Shown here one piece after another: positions 8,701 to 19,726 of a stretch of DNA of 64,000 bases (position 1 is the stretch's first letter; every line of letters starts with the position of its first letter). Source of the DNA: Pseudothioclava sp033100795 (GTDB lineage Bacteria; Pseudomonadota; Alphaproteobacteria; Rhodobacterales; Rhodobacteraceae); the NCBI RefSeq assembly GCF_033100795.1, contig NZ_JAWLVI010000004.1:1-64000 (forward strand). The letters run 5' to 3'. The notes under the pieces are model-generated. The model did not search any database, had not been told where the DNA came from, and saw nothing but the letters and a program-made list of their open reading frames with translations. Both the position numbers and the translations under genes were made by a program.

Positions 8701-10779
8701 GAAATGACGCACCTCGCCATCCAGACTGCGGCTTTCGATTACTTCGCTGAACGCACCGGCACCGGCGGCCAGCTTGCCCCGCAGCCGTTCGCCCGCCTCC
8801 CCCGCCAGCCCAAAGGGAAACACACGGTCGACAAGACGCCCGACCACCAGCTCGGGGTCCAGCCCCAGATAGCCCGACAGCGGCGCCGAGATCGACAGGA
8901 TGCGCAAATTACGGTTCAGCATCAGCGTCTTGGCCGAGAACATCGGCAACGCGGGCGGCATCCGTCTGGAATGGGTTCCGATGGTTTGCGCAGCCACCAT
9001 CATCGGCACAAGGGCCGACATACCCACCACCAGTTGCTCGGGATACAGCCCCTCGCTGTGGCCCGACAGGACGACCCCGCCCAGAAACACCACCGACCCG
9101 AGGAAAACGCTCATCCCCATACGCAGGACCGTCGACAGAACAACCGAGAAGGCACTGACGACAGGCAAAAGCACGATCATCACCAGATCGAAGCGCGCGC
9201 CCTCCAGGTCCAGAAACGTCACATCATGGAACGCCGCCAGCGCCCCAAAGCTCCCCACGATCACAGCGACCAGCGCAAAATCCGTCCGCGCAGAGCGAGC
9301 GGGCGCGCGATACTCCATCTGGAAGGCAACGAATACCCCCATGGAGACCGTCGCCAGAGACAGCCCTCCCGCCAGCGTCGCAGAAGTCCACATCAGCAGT
9401 TGCTCACTGAAACTATGCACCATATCCGTTGTCATCGCCGCGCGCATGGCCGACACGGCGATCACGGCGACAAGCAGGGCAACAACAGTCGCCAGCGAGC
9501 GCTGAGCCTTGATTTCGACATTCACCAGTGCATTGTCGTCGAAACGGATGTGGTTCAGATAATTTTGCGCCGCGACAAAAAGAACTGCCGAGGTCACCGA
9601 ACCAAGCGGCAGCACCAGAGCCTCGACGCCGTCCACCCCACACATCCGAACCCCGATCAGAACCGCAGCCAGAGCGGTCATCGAAAACGCGAACCACAGC
9701 CGCAGCGCCGAGACGGAAAGGCACATCATCACGACCATATCGGGCCACCAGATCGTCGGGATCGTGCTTGCGGCCTCGCGCGGGAAATACATTGATCCAA
9801 TCGTAGCCGCGAGGACAAGCGCGAAGACCACAAGGCTACGCAGCGCATCAGGGGCATCGCGCAGCAGCCAGCGACCGCGCACCACCCAGTGCGGGATGTC
9901 CTCGGCCTTCGGTGCCAGAGGTTTATCCACACGCGCCTCGCGCGGCTCCAGCACGGGGTCAAGCGCCAGACCGTTCATCCTGTGCCGCGCAAGCTCCATC
10001 GGGCGCAGCAGGCTCTGCGTTCCAGCCATAAGGAGAACCGCGACGCCGCCCAGAACAGCAAAACCTGCCATATCTCCATGATCCGGCATCAGAAAAGGAA
10101 TGGCCTCGGCCATCACGGCCCACACCGCCACCAGATAGATCACCGAGGTCAGAAGGGTCTGCCGATGGATCAGGCGTCGGCAGAAGGTGCAGGCCGACAT
10201 CGCATTCAGAACCAGAGCCAGAAGCAAAGCGCTCTCGCCTGCGTTCATGCCGCTCAGAAGCCAGTCATCCGCCCCCGCCAGATGCTTGTAAATCTGCGCC
10301 AGCGTCAGAAGGGTGATGCTCGCCCCGCCCCAAAATCGCAGCCACCCCGCCCCCACAACCGGATGCCGCACCAGCGGCCCGAGCGAGAGCACCGCCAAAA
10401 CCCCAAGGGTTGCCTGATCCGCCCCGGGAAGTGCCACCGTCGCGATCCGCGCCAAAGCCCGGGGCAAGACATCCATTCCCGCAAGACGGAGCGCGCTCCA
10501 CATCCCTACCGCGACACCTGCAACCAGAATCGCTGTCCAAAGCGCGTCCCGTCGCGGCAATAGCGCGCGCAGCGGCGAGTAAGATAAAGCAATCAGGACC
10601 ACTACAAAGAGGACGGCAGGCGGCACCGGCGGAGCTTCGGATAACCAGTGCTGAAGCCCGAGCCAAAAGATAGCCCCAAGAAGAAACGCAAGCGTGATCC
10701 TGTAGCGGAACGAGTGGAAAATCTCGGAACGAGGCTGGCCTGCGGGCTGCGTAACATATACTGGCGCGTCATCCCGCAT
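5770..10779 (-). CDS. Large membrane PAS/GGDEF/EAL cyclic-di-GMP enzyme
   Basis: A 1669-residue protein. Roughly the first 600 residues contain many hydrophobic segments in at least two membrane blocks. About residues 620-1175 hold several PAS-like sensor modules (for example GYLGLDPELVVGR, LTGFTREESLGLDL, LLGYRGKEMIGQDI, FGCRRDDLLGKDP, FGYSREETIGRDI). The GGDEF domain (about 1185-1345) has the active-site variant GGEEF. The EAL domain (about 1365-1620) keeps EAL, the IN, EIS and DDFG motifs, VKLDK, AEGVE and HQGFF, so both synthase and phosphodiesterase sites look intact. ATG 10777-10779 has GAGG seven nt upstream; a TTG six nt earlier is less likely. It is single and monocistronic, with a CtrA-type box upstream. 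Confidence 0.88.
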   Translation of the reverse strand: MRDDAPVYVTQPAGQPRSEIFHSFRYRITLAFLLGAIFWLGLQHWLSEAPPVPPAVLFVVVLIALSYSPLRALLPRRDALWTAILVAGVAVGMWSALRLAGMDVLPRALARIATVALPGADQATLGVLAVLSLGPLVRHPVVGAGWLRFWGGASITLLTLAQIYKHLAGADDWLLSGMNAGESALLLALVLNAMSACTFCRRLIHRQTLLTSVIYLVAVWAVMAEAIPFLMPDHGDMAGFAVLGGVAVLLMAGTQSLLRPMELARHRMNGLALDPVLEPREARVDKPLAPKAEDIPHWVVRGRWLLRDAPDALRSLVVFALVLAATIGSMYFPREAASTIPTIWWPDMVVMMCLSVSALRLWFAFSMTALAAVLIGVRMCGVDGVEALVLPLGSVTSAVLFVAAQNYLNHIRFDDNALVNVEIKAQRSLATVVALLVAVIAVSAMRAAMTTDMVHSFSEQLLMWTSATLAGGLSLATVSMGVFVAFQMEYRAPARSARTDFALVAVIVGSFGALAAFHDVTFLDLEGARFDLVMIVLLPVVSAFSVVLSTVLRMGMSVFLGSVVFLGGVVLSGHSEGLYPEQLVVGMSALVPMMVAAQTIGTHSRRMPPALPMFSAKTLMLNRNLRILSISAPLSGYLGLDPELVVGRLVDRVFPFGLAGEAGERLRGKLAAGAGAFSEVIESRSLDGEVRHFLLEVSRADGGDDDREWFLGQITDLTAEVLSRRMSETLFMRAPVATILQNGNWEIVGLSDNWFTLTGFTREESLGLDLAEFIADEELRDFVYKTRVGWREKAEDFTSIMEFRHKDGSQRFAFLSIRTMPELADDLGPKVLNVAVDATDLVRQGRLNEIILNHGPAAVFTLDGSFRLQNVTSAMAQLLGYRGKEMIGQDIATFMTDQSRNRALQARKSSVRLPFDLEQVYEFQRKSGDLVQVSLRTRIVDGQAAGNELWAICAASDVTRIEHAREMARTYLEAGVGKTVILDEQFKTVAVSEEFANFFGCRRDDLLGKDPLTLVVTGDRAAMLAMRENHRAMPVDEVLVDSEPVTLEFQDGRKRQVMRSFKKLPALDNDGCFYSVAIEDVTDLLKERELSNLLLNRNAVPLVALNKDFIVCSCSDSWTEQFGYSREETIGRDIRCFFNEASLEISRQWRTSSPSPYSAEGVTTFMRTYVTKSGEERQIEVRTVMLNVGDDELSVSVLIDQTETVKARADLEWLVVHDELTGLLSRRGFNAASADGARAADSILLLIDIDHFKSVNDSFGHDVGDELLCAIAAELASQMPADGQVARLGGEEFAVLVPGGDWWGARIIAEKLRAAIEGLNLSHENGLVSRTASIGVSLLPAEGERRAAMILADKALAQAKELGRNRIALADDHLMKLLEMRGENITLQDLQSAVARDEITYWYQPIWDTASGRPVGVEALRRWEKPNGEVLSPLQFLSKFESSLSPEEFRRNSSRAYKKTIGPLREMPQVFASINMRTESFAEVGSGARVASQLRAANPERRQLVVEISERAIDQRMDLRKIARELEQLRENGILVALDDFGRESSNLQRLTELPIDIVKLDKALVDHIATDHKARVVVRSIVHMAREIGFRIIAEGVETEDQAEILVRLGIMLHQGFFYARPMPSAKLPALFGAKPPVLVLADPVDPPAPRKAAPDTLVLTERVPEEV

Positions 10780-10806
10780 CTTCAAGCCTCACTAACCACT
10801 GTCAAA

Positions 10807-10816
10807 TTAACGTTAA
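10807..10816. promoter_or_regulatory. TTAACGTTAA palindrome upstream of the c-di-GMP gene
   Basis: A perfect 10-bp palindrome 28 nt upstream of the ATG of the GGDEF/EAL gene. It contains two TTAAC half-sites in opposite orientation, overlapping rather than spaced as in a full CtrA site. Its closeness to the start suggests a role in control of that gene. Confidence 0.3.
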
Positions 10817-10910
10817 CTGCAGGTTACGAGGCGAAGCGGCGCAGGTAATTTGCGCATCAGTGGTAGAGATAAATCAAAAGTATCTTTATTTACCCGATGG
10901 ATATTCCGCC

Positions 10911-10924
10911 TAACCCTCGGGTTA
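10911..10924. repeat. Small dyad TAACCC-TC-GGGTTA
   Basis: Perfect 6-nt arms around two bases, lying nine bases before the CtrA-type box. The spacing is too tight for a stable hairpin, so if functional it is more likely a protein-binding site than a terminator. Confidence 0.3.
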
Positions 10925-10932
10925 GCTGAAGG

Positions 10933-10947
10933 TTAATGAGGTGTTAA
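10933..10947. promoter_or_regulatory. CtrA-type binding site (TTAA-N7-TTAA)
   Basis: The sequence TTAATGAGGTGTTAA matches exactly the TTAA-N7-TTAA consensus bound by the alphaproteobacterial response regulator CtrA. It lies 154 bp upstream of the GGDEF/EAL start and 248 bp upstream of the gene at 11195. In Rhodobacterales CtrA controls motility and related genes together with c-di-GMP signalling, so the placement makes sense. The target direction is not determined by the sequence. Confidence 0.55.
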
Positions 10948-11194
10948 TAAAACAAGGGTCTCTCGCATTGACCACGCGCCCGGGATTGGATACCAGAAGC
11001 GGCAGGGCCGCAGGCGCCCGCCTCCCGCAAACGTGCAAACGTTCTGGTGAAGCCTGACGAGAGATCGTTCTTTTACCTCTTCCGCGTCTCGCGCGGATGG
11101 TAACGCGGGTCCCATCCTTCCCTTGCGAGATCGACAGAACGAGGATGAAAGAGATGATGTTCGATCCGATCGCCCCAATTGACGGGGGTTTGAT

Positions 11195-11623
11195 ATGACC
11201 GGCCAACTCCCCACCATTGCCGAGGCGAAAACGCAGGCCAAGCGGCTGCGCGAAAAGCTGGCTGCTGATGGCACCGAAATCAGCCACTCGAAGGCGCTGG
11301 AACTGGTGGCGCAGCAACACGGGCTGCGCGACTGGAACACGCTGCACGCCGCTATCGGCAACCGCCCGCCCGAAGGGTTTAGCGCAGGCGGGCGCGTCAG
11401 CGGGCGCTATCTGGGCCAGCCGTTCCACGCCACGATCAAGGCGGTGCACCTGCTGGATGGCGGCTGGAGCCGTCTGGAGCTGGATCTGGACGAGGCAGTC
11501 GATGTGGTCAGCTTCGAGAGCTTTTCGAACTTCCGCAAGCGTATCCGCGCAACCGTCGGCCCGACCGGCACCTCGCAAGAGCGCACCTCGGCCGGCGTGC
11601 CACATCTGGCGCTAGACATCTGA
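11195..11623 (+). CDS. Small conserved protein resembling the glyoxalase-superfamily group
   Basis: A 142-residue soluble protein. The N-terminal 50 residues are helical (AEAKTQAKRLREKLAADG, SKALELVAQQHGLRDWNTLH). The C-terminal half is beta-rich and contains VDVVSFESFSNFRKRIR. The layout resembles small proteins usually named 'glyoxalase superfamily protein' in Rhodobacteraceae, but none of the metal ligands of a glyoxalase can be assigned by eye, so I do not propose an activity. The Shine-Dalgarno site (GGGGG) is weak. The gene stands alone between the c-di-GMP gene and a converging AraC regulator. Confidence 0.7.
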   Translation: MTGQLPTIAEAKTQAKRLREKLAADGTEISHSKALELVAQQHGLRDWNTLHAAIGNRPPEGFSAGGRVSGRYLGQPFHATIKAVHLLDGGWSRLELDLDEAVDVVSFESFSNFRKRIRATVGPTGTSQERTSAGVPHLALDI

Positions 11624-11638
11624 CCAAAAGGCGGGGGC

Positions 11639-12628
11639 TTACCGCCCCTGCCCCCCTTCGCGCGGGCTGCGCCCTGTCCATTTGCGATAGGCGCGGTGAA
11701 AAGCGCTTGGCTCGCTATAGCCCAGACCGGCAGCGATTTCGGCCACGCTCATCGCGCCGCCCTCCAGCCATTTTTGCGCCTGCGCGAGGCGCAATTCGTC
11801 CTTGATCGAGGCAAAGCTCTGCCCGTCCTTGCGCAAGCCCCGCCGCAGCGTCGCTGGCGACATATGCAGCGCTTTCGCCAGATCCTCGAACACCGGCCAG
11901 CCCTGCATCGGTTGCCCTGCCAGTGCACCCCGCACCCGCGCCGCGATCCCCTCGTCATGGCGATAGCGCACAAGGATATTCGCGGGTGCCTCGCGCAGAA
12001 ACTGCCGCAGCGCCTTGTCATTGCGGATCACCGGCAGCTTGAGAAACCCCGCATCGAACCCCAGCACCGTCTGGGCGCGATCGAACTGCACCGGCGCGCC
12101 AAAGAATTTGCGGTAGTCCTGCCGATGCTCGGGGGCGGCGCAGGCAAATTCCAACCGCCGCAACGGGATGCGCCGCCCGACCAGCCAGCACGCCACCCCC
12201 ATCAGGATCAGCCAGTAGGTCCGGTAGGCAAAGGCCGAGCGCGGGGCGTCGTCCTCCAGCACGATCTGCGCCTCGCCGCCATCAACAACCAACCGCCCGC
12301 GCGGGCGATCCAGCACCACCGAAAGGAACAAAAGCGCGCGCTGCAATGCCTGCTCCAGCGTCGCGGTATGCAGCACCGCATGGCACAAAAGCGCAAAACT
12401 CCCCGGCCGCATCGGGCGCGCGGCCAGACCAAAGAACTCGTCATCAATCTCTTGCGCGATCAGCCACCACAGCCGCCCATAGGCCGCCGTGCTCATCGCG
12501 CCCGCGCCGCCTGCGACCGCATCCAGAAACGGCGCAGGCGAAAGCCCCCGCGCGCGAAGGCAGGCGATGGCGTCCTCGACGAACTCGGGCGAGATTAACT
12601 GGCGGTCCATCGTTGCAGGAAATGGCAT
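11639..12628 (-). CDS. AraC family transcriptional regulator
   Basis: A 329-residue protein. An N-terminal Arabinose_bd-type region (about residues 15-200) carries the typical RKFFGAPVQFDRAQTVLGFD segment. The C-terminal AraC helix-turn-helix pair (about 230-320) includes LHMSPATLRRGL and VAEIAAGLGYSEPSAFHRAY. It is transcribed divergently from the SDR-thiolase-acyl-CoA dehydrogenase operon across an 85-bp gap holding a palindrome, so it probably controls that operon. Regulators of this subtype often respond to hydrophobic acids or acyl-CoA-derived compounds; the ligand here is unknown. Confidence 0.87.
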   Translation of the reverse strand: MPFPATMDRQLISPEFVEDAIACLRARGLSPAPFLDAVAGGAGAMSTAAYGRLWWLIAQEIDDEFFGLAARPMRPGSFALLCHAVLHTATLEQALQRALLFLSVVLDRPRGRLVVDGGEAQIVLEDDAPRSAFAYRTYWLILMGVACWLVGRRIPLRRLEFACAAPEHRQDYRKFFGAPVQFDRAQTVLGFDAGFLKLPVIRNDKALRQFLREAPANILVRYRHDEGIAARVRGALAGQPMQGWPVFEDLAKALHMSPATLRRGLRKDGQSFASIKDELRLAQAQKWLEGGAMSVAEIAAGLGYSEPSAFHRAYRKWTGRSPREGGQGR

Positions 12629-12641
12629 TTCCGATCACAAA

Positions 12642-12657
12642 ACAAGACCCGTCTTGT
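12642..12657. promoter_or_regulatory. Palindrome in the AraC/SDR divergent promoter region
   Basis: ACAAGAC and GTCTTGT are perfect 7-nt arms around CC, centred between the two divergent starts. A weak sigma70-like pair (TTGTTT, 16 nt, TAAACT) follows toward the SDR gene. The dyad is a plausible operator; AraC proteins more often bind direct repeats, so another regulator is possible. Confidence 0.4.
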
Positions 12658-12713
12658 CATTGTTTGCCACATCAGTGCGCGTAAACTGCGCCGCAACGAC
12701 AGGAGGATTTTCG

Positions 12714-13481
<768 letters not shown>

Positions 13482-13504
13482 TCGGCCCGAAGGGAGGACT
13501 AGAC

Positions 13505-14695
13505 ATGAACCAACACGACCCGATTGTTATCGTGAACCACGCCCGCACCCCGATGGGCGGGTTTCAGGGCGACCTGTCCGCGGCCGAAGCCTCGGATCTG
13601 GGGCGCGTCGCGATTGCCGCCGCTCTGACCCGCGCAGGGCTGCCCCCCGAAGCCGTGGAAGAGGTCATCATGGGCTGCGTTCTGCCCGCCGGTCAGGGTC
13701 AGGCACCTGCCCGTCAGGCCGCGCTGAAGGCGGGTCTTCCGCTTGGCGCAGGCGCAACCACCGTCAACAAGATGTGCGGCTCGGGCATGAAGGCGGCGAT
13801 GTTCGCCCATGACCTGCTGATCGCGGGCAGCGCCGATGTGATTGTTGCGGGCGGCATGGAAAGCATGACCAACGCCCCCTACCTTCTGCCCAAAGCGCGC
13901 GGCGGCTACCGCATGGGGCATGGCAAGGTGATGGACCATATGTTCCTTGACGGGCTGGAAGACGCCTATGACAAGGGCCGCCTGATGGGCACCTTCGCCG
14001 AGGATTGCGCGCAGACCTACGGCTTCACCCGCGAAGAGCAGGACGCCTTTGCGATCACCTCGCTGACCCGCGCGCAAAAGGCGATTGCCGAGGGTTGGTT
14101 CGAGGCCGAAATCGCGCCCGTCACGCTTAAGGGCCGCAAGGGCGACACCCTTGTCAGCATCGACGAGCAGCCGGGCAAGGCGCAGCCCGACAAAATCCCG
14201 ACGCTCCGCCCAGCCTTCCGCGAGGGCGGCACGGTGACGGCGGCAAATTCGTCGTCCATTTCGGACGGGGCGGCGGCGCTTGTGCTGATGCGCCAGTCCG
14301 AGGCCGAAAAGCGCGGTCTCACCCCGAAGGCCCGCATCCTTGGCCATTCGACCCACGCGCACGAGCCAAGCCTGTTTGCCACCGCCCCTATCGGCGCAAT
14401 GCGCAAACTGTCCGACAAGACCGGCCTTGCGATGAAGGACTTTGACCTGTTCGAGGTGAACGAGGCCTTTGCCGTGGTCACCATGGCCGCGATGCGCGAC
14501 CTTGATCTGCCCCATGACAAGGTGAATATCCACGGCGGCGCCTGCGCGCTTGGCCACCCGATCGGCGCCTCGGGCGCGCGGGTTCTGGTCACGCTTCTGG
14601 CCGCGCTTGAAACGCACGGGCAACGCCGCGGGATGGCGTCTTTGTGCATCGGTGGCGGCGAGGCGACAGCGGTCGCAATCGAAAGGCTCGTCTGA
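13505..14695 (+). CDS. Acetyl-CoA C-acyltransferase (thiolase)
   Basis: A 396-residue thiolase of full length. The acyl-accepting cysteine is in NKMCGSGMKA (about residue 92), the histidine is in GGACALGHPIGASGAR (about 350), and the second catalytic cysteine is in LCIGGGEATA near the C-terminus. It cleaves 3-ketoacyl-CoA, or condenses acetyl-CoA in reverse. GGGAGGAC precedes the ATG, and the stop overlaps the start of the acyl-CoA dehydrogenase as TGATG. With its neighbours it fits degradation of a short branched acyl-CoA such as 2-methylbutyryl-CoA; this pathway assignment is inferred. Confidence 0.92.
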   Translation: MNQHDPIVIVNHARTPMGGFQGDLSAAEASDLGRVAIAAALTRAGLPPEAVEEVIMGCVLPAGQGQAPARQAALKAGLPLGAGATTVNKMCGSGMKAAMFAHDLLIAGSADVIVAGGMESMTNAPYLLPKARGGYRMGHGKVMDHMFLDGLEDAYDKGRLMGTFAEDCAQTYGFTREEQDAFAITSLTRAQKAIAEGWFEAEIAPVTLKGRKGDTLVSIDEQPGKAQPDKIPTLRPAFREGGTVTAANSSSISDGAAALVLMRQSEAEKRGLTPKARILGHSTHAHEPSLFATAPIGAMRKLSDKTGLAMKDFDLFEVNEAFAVVTMAAMRDLDLPHDKVNIHGGACALGHPIGASGARVLVTLLAALETHGQRRGMASLCIGGGEATAVAIERLV

Positions 14696-15822
14696 TGCTT
14701 CTGACCGAAGAACAGGAGCAAATCCGCGACGCCGTGCGCACCTTTGCGCAGGAACGCCTTGCGCCGGGGGCGGCCAAGCGCGACGAAACCCACGCCTTCC
14801 CGCGCGAGGAGTTGCGCGAGATGGGAGAGCTTGGCTTTCTGGGGATGCTCGTCCCCGAGGCCTTTGGCGGCTCGGAACTGGGCGCGGTGTCCTATGCGCT
14901 GGCGCTAGAGGAAATCGCCGCCGCCGACGGGGCATGTTCGACCATCGTGTCGGTTCACAGCTCGGTCGGCTGCGCGCCGATCCTGCGTTTTGGAACCGAG
15001 GACCAAAAGGCCCGCTTCATCCCGAAAATGGCCAGCGGTGAATGGATCGGCGGCTTTGCCCTGACCGAGCCGCAGGCGGGCTCGGACGCGTCGGCACTGA
15101 AAACGCGGGCGCGGCGCGAGGGCGACCACTATGTCATCGACGGCGCCAAGCAGTTCATCACCTCGGGCAAAAACGGCAATGTTATCATCGTCTTTGCGGT
15201 GACCGATCCGGCGGCTGGCAAAAAGGGCATCTCGGCCTTTATCGTGCCAACCGACACCCCCGGCTACGAGGTCGTCACCGTCGAGCGCAAACTCGGGCAA
15301 CATGCGTCGGACACCTGCGCGCTGTCGTTTACCAATATGCGCGTGCCGGTCGAGAACCGTCTGGGGGCCGAGGGCGAAGGCTATAAGATCGCGCTGGCGA
15401 ACCTTGAGGGCGGGCGCATCGGCATTGCTTCGCAATCGGTGGGCATGGCACGCGCCGCGATGGAGGCCGCCCACGCCTATGCGCAAGAGCGCGTGGCTTT
15501 TGGCAAGCCGATCATCGCGCAGCAGGCCGTGGCCTTCCGGCTGGCCGACATGGCCACCAAGATCGAGGCCGCGCGCCAGATGGTGCTGCACGCGGCCGCA
15601 CTGCGCGAAGCGGGCCGCCCCTGCCTGAAAGAAGCCTCGATGGCCAAGCTTTTCGCCTCGGAAATGGCCGAATGGGTGTGTTCGTCGGCGATCCAGCTTC
15701 ATGGCGGCTACGGCTATCTGGCCGATTATCCGGTCGAACGCATCTACCGCGATGTGCGCGTGTGCCAGATCTACGAAGGCACCAGCGAGGTGCAGCGCCT
15801 TGTGATTGCGCGCAGCCTGTAA
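14695..15822 (+). CDS. Acyl-CoA dehydrogenase (short/branched chain type)
   Basis: A 375-residue FAD enzyme that introduces the alpha-beta double bond in acyl-CoAs. It contains the FAD segment FALTEPQAGSDAS and the sequence ITSGKNGNVIIVFAVTD in the middle domain. The C-terminal signature is QLHGGYGYLADYPVERIYRD, followed by IYEGTSEVQRLVIAR, where E in YEGTSE is the position of the catalytic base in short-chain dehydrogenases. ATG overlaps the thiolase stop (TGATG), so translation is likely coupled. No enoyl-CoA hydratase is present in the operon, so the middle step must be encoded elsewhere. Confidence 0.92.
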   Translation: MLLTEEQEQIRDAVRTFAQERLAPGAAKRDETHAFPREELREMGELGFLGMLVPEAFGGSELGAVSYALALEEIAAADGACSTIVSVHSSVGCAPILRFGTEDQKARFIPKMASGEWIGGFALTEPQAGSDASALKTRARREGDHYVIDGAKQFITSGKNGNVIIVFAVTDPAAGKKGISAFIVPTDTPGYEVVTVERKLGQHASDTCALSFTNMRVPVENRLGAEGEGYKIALANLEGGRIGIASQSVGMARAAMEAAHAYAQERVAFGKPIIAQQAVAFRLADMATKIEAARQMVLHAAALREAGRPCLKEASMAKLFASEMAEWVCSSAIQLHGGYGYLADYPVERIYRDVRVCQIYEGTSEVQRLVIARSL

Positions 15823-15863
15823 CGGGCGGCGCATTCTGCGGCTTGACGGGGGGCGCGCGTTGC

Positions 15864-16571
15864 GTGCAATGGGCGCGAGACCCTTTGCCGAAAGCGCGCC
15901 CCTTGTCCCAGAACCCCTATGAAGCGACCGGCTTTTATGACGCGGCGATTGCGGCGGGGCGTCATCGTGATGTCGTGGGCGGGCGTTGGGACGAGACAGG
16001 CCGCGTGCAGATGGCGGCGCTGATGGACGCTAGCGTCATGCCGCATCATCACCTTCTGGACATCGGCGCGGGGTCGCTGCGGCTTGGCTGCAAGGCGGTG
16101 CCCTATCTTGACGCGGGCCATTACTGGGCGACGGATGCCTCGCGCGCGATTATGCTGGCGGGGCATAAAGCGGAACTCGAAGACCCTGCGCGGCTCTCAA
16201 CGGATCATCTGATCGAGGATGCGCGGTTCGAGTTTCCGGGGCTTCCCGACACGATCACCCATGCGATAGCTTTCGCGGTCTTCCCGCACCTGCCGCTGGC
16301 CTATCTGCGCCGCGCGCTGACCAACCTGCGCCGCTTCATGCAACTTGAGCAGTTTCTCTTCACGGTGTTTCTGGCACCCGACGCCGAGGCCGCCGCCCGC
16401 CCCTACCGCCAACCCGACGGCGTTGTCACCCATGACATCCGCCCGCCCTATCATGTGCTGCCCGAGGACGTCGCCCATCTGGCGCGGACCACCGGCTGGC
16501 AGATCACGCGCAGCGATCAGATGCTGCCGCGCGGGCAGGTCTTGTTCATCGCCCGCCCGACACGCGGTTAA
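15864..16571 (+). CDS. Class I SAM-dependent methyltransferase-like protein
   Basis: A protein of about 235 residues with a SAM-binding motif I (HLLDIGAGSLRLGCKAV) and an acidic end of strand 2 (ATDASRAIM). The substrate is unknown. The start is uncertain: GTG 15864 has a G-rich stretch upstream, while TTG 15903 would give MSQNPYEATGFYDAA, which looks like a natural family N-terminus. A longer frame back to 15672 overlaps acyl-CoA dehydrogenase and is rejected. It converges with cueR, and the two stop codons overlap by 3 nt. Confidence 0.72.
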   Translation: MQWARDPLPKARPLSQNPYEATGFYDAAIAAGRHRDVVGGRWDETGRVQMAALMDASVMPHHHLLDIGAGSLRLGCKAVPYLDAGHYWATDASRAIMLAGHKAELEDPARLSTDHLIEDARFEFPGLPDTITHAIAFAVFPHLPLAYLRRALTNLRRFMQLEQFLFTVFLAPDAEAAARPYRQPDGVVTHDIRPPYHVLPEDVAHLARTTGWQITRSDQMLPRGQVLFIARPTRG

Positions 16572-16953
16572 TCGCCGCTCAGGTCTTGCAAAATCGGGCA
16601 ATCGGGGCGGTCATCACCACAGCAGGCCTCTGCCAGATGCCGCAGGGTATCGGCCATCGCCTGCATCTCGGTGATCTTCTGCTCAAGCGCGCTCACATGA
16701 TCCATCGCCAGCCGCTTCACGTCAGCGCTATGGCGCGCGCGGTCGCTCCAAAGCGCCAGCAGCTCCTGAATGGCGGCGACCGGAAAACCCAGATCCCGCG
16801 CGCGGCGCACAAAGCGCAAGATCTGCACCTCGCGCGCGCCATAGTTGCGATAGCCTGCGTCGCTGCGCGCGGCCTCGGGGATCAGGCCGATGGATTCGTA
16901 ATAGCGGATCATCTTGGCCGAGACACCGGACGCCTTGGCCGCCTCGCCAATGT

Positions 16954-16957
<4 letters not shown>
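16568..16957 (-). CDS. cueR: CueR-type MerR copper-responsive regulator
   Basis: A 129-residue MerR family protein starting MNIGEAAKASGVSAKMIRYY (helix-turn-helix and wing). The metal-binding end has cysteines in ACCGDDRPDCPI, i.e. the C-x7-C loop with DCPI typical of Cu(I)/Ag(I)-sensing CueR/HmrR proteins. The start overlaps the copA stop as ATGA, so it is the second gene of a copA-cueR operon and should sense the metal that CopA exports. A CueR-type promoter lies upstream of copA, giving an autoregulated unit. Confidence 0.92.
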
Positions 16958-19422
<2,465 letters not shown>

Positions 19423-19726
19423 GGCTTTAACTTCCGGTGATGGTTCCCGCTATCAGATAAGGCTTCCCATGATAGGAAGGTCAAGGGCCGCAGCCTGACA
19501 ATCTTGCAACACTTGCCTGAACCACGCCGGGCGGGTCCGGAGCGGTAGACCCGCCACAAGAAAACCTCTGGTCCCGGCCATATCCGAACCAGAACGGCTT
19601 TGGTGAAGTGCGTCCCCTTGACGGCATCTTTGTGCCAAAGTGGGTCTGCGATGATCCATAAAGCCGTTTACATCCCCCCGCCATCGGGCGTTAATACCCC
19701 TGCGGAAAAGACGGAAAGGAGCCCCC
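19423..19726. other. Intergenic region between copA and the DksA-like gene
   Basis: A 304-bp divergent region. The copA-proximal 62 bp contain the CueR-type promoter. The rest (about 19490-19710) holds no recognisable coding sequence; an AAAGGAG ribosome site precedes the gene at 19727. Small frames on both strands here have no family features. Confidence 0.5.
19454..19484 (-). promoter_or_regulatory. CueR-type promoter and operator of copA-cueR
   Basis: On the minus strand, -35 TTGACC (19479-19484) is followed by a 19-nt spacer and TATCTG as -10. The overlong spacer carries the dyad ACCTTCC-TATCATG-GGAAGCC (19461-19481). A 19-bp spacer with an ACCTTCC/GGAAGGT dyad is the hallmark of MerR-family activated promoters, and the sequence closely resembles the E. 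coli copA promoter. One arm base deviates from perfect symmetry. Confidence 0.8.

Larger units (their letters stand above)
10780..11194. other. Intergenic region between the GGDEF/EAL gene and the 11195 gene
   Basis: About 415 bp with no convincing coding sequence; a 227-codon frame on the minus strand has no family features and opposes the gene at 11195. The first 170 bp are clearly A/T-richer than the surroundings and hold a TTAACGTTAA palindrome, a TAACCC/GGGTTA dyad and a TTAA-N7-TTAA box. The remainder (about 10960-11190) contains a short direct repeat of GCAAACGT and nothing else I can identify. Confidence 0.6.

Noticed and set aside
8173..9795. 540-codon frame opposite the c-di-GMP gene
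   Set aside because: Very rich in R, H and Q with no domain; the GGDEF/EAL gene on the other strand explains the region.
10922..11605. 227-codon minus-strand frame upstream of and overlapping the 11195 gene
   Set aside because: It is antisense to a family-like gene and its extra part in the intergenic region lacks a ribosome site and recognisable sequence.
11624..11638. Short GGCGG/CCGCC stem between the 11195 gene and the AraC gene as a terminator
   Set aside because: The stem is only 5 bp, overlaps the AraC stop and has no T-run.
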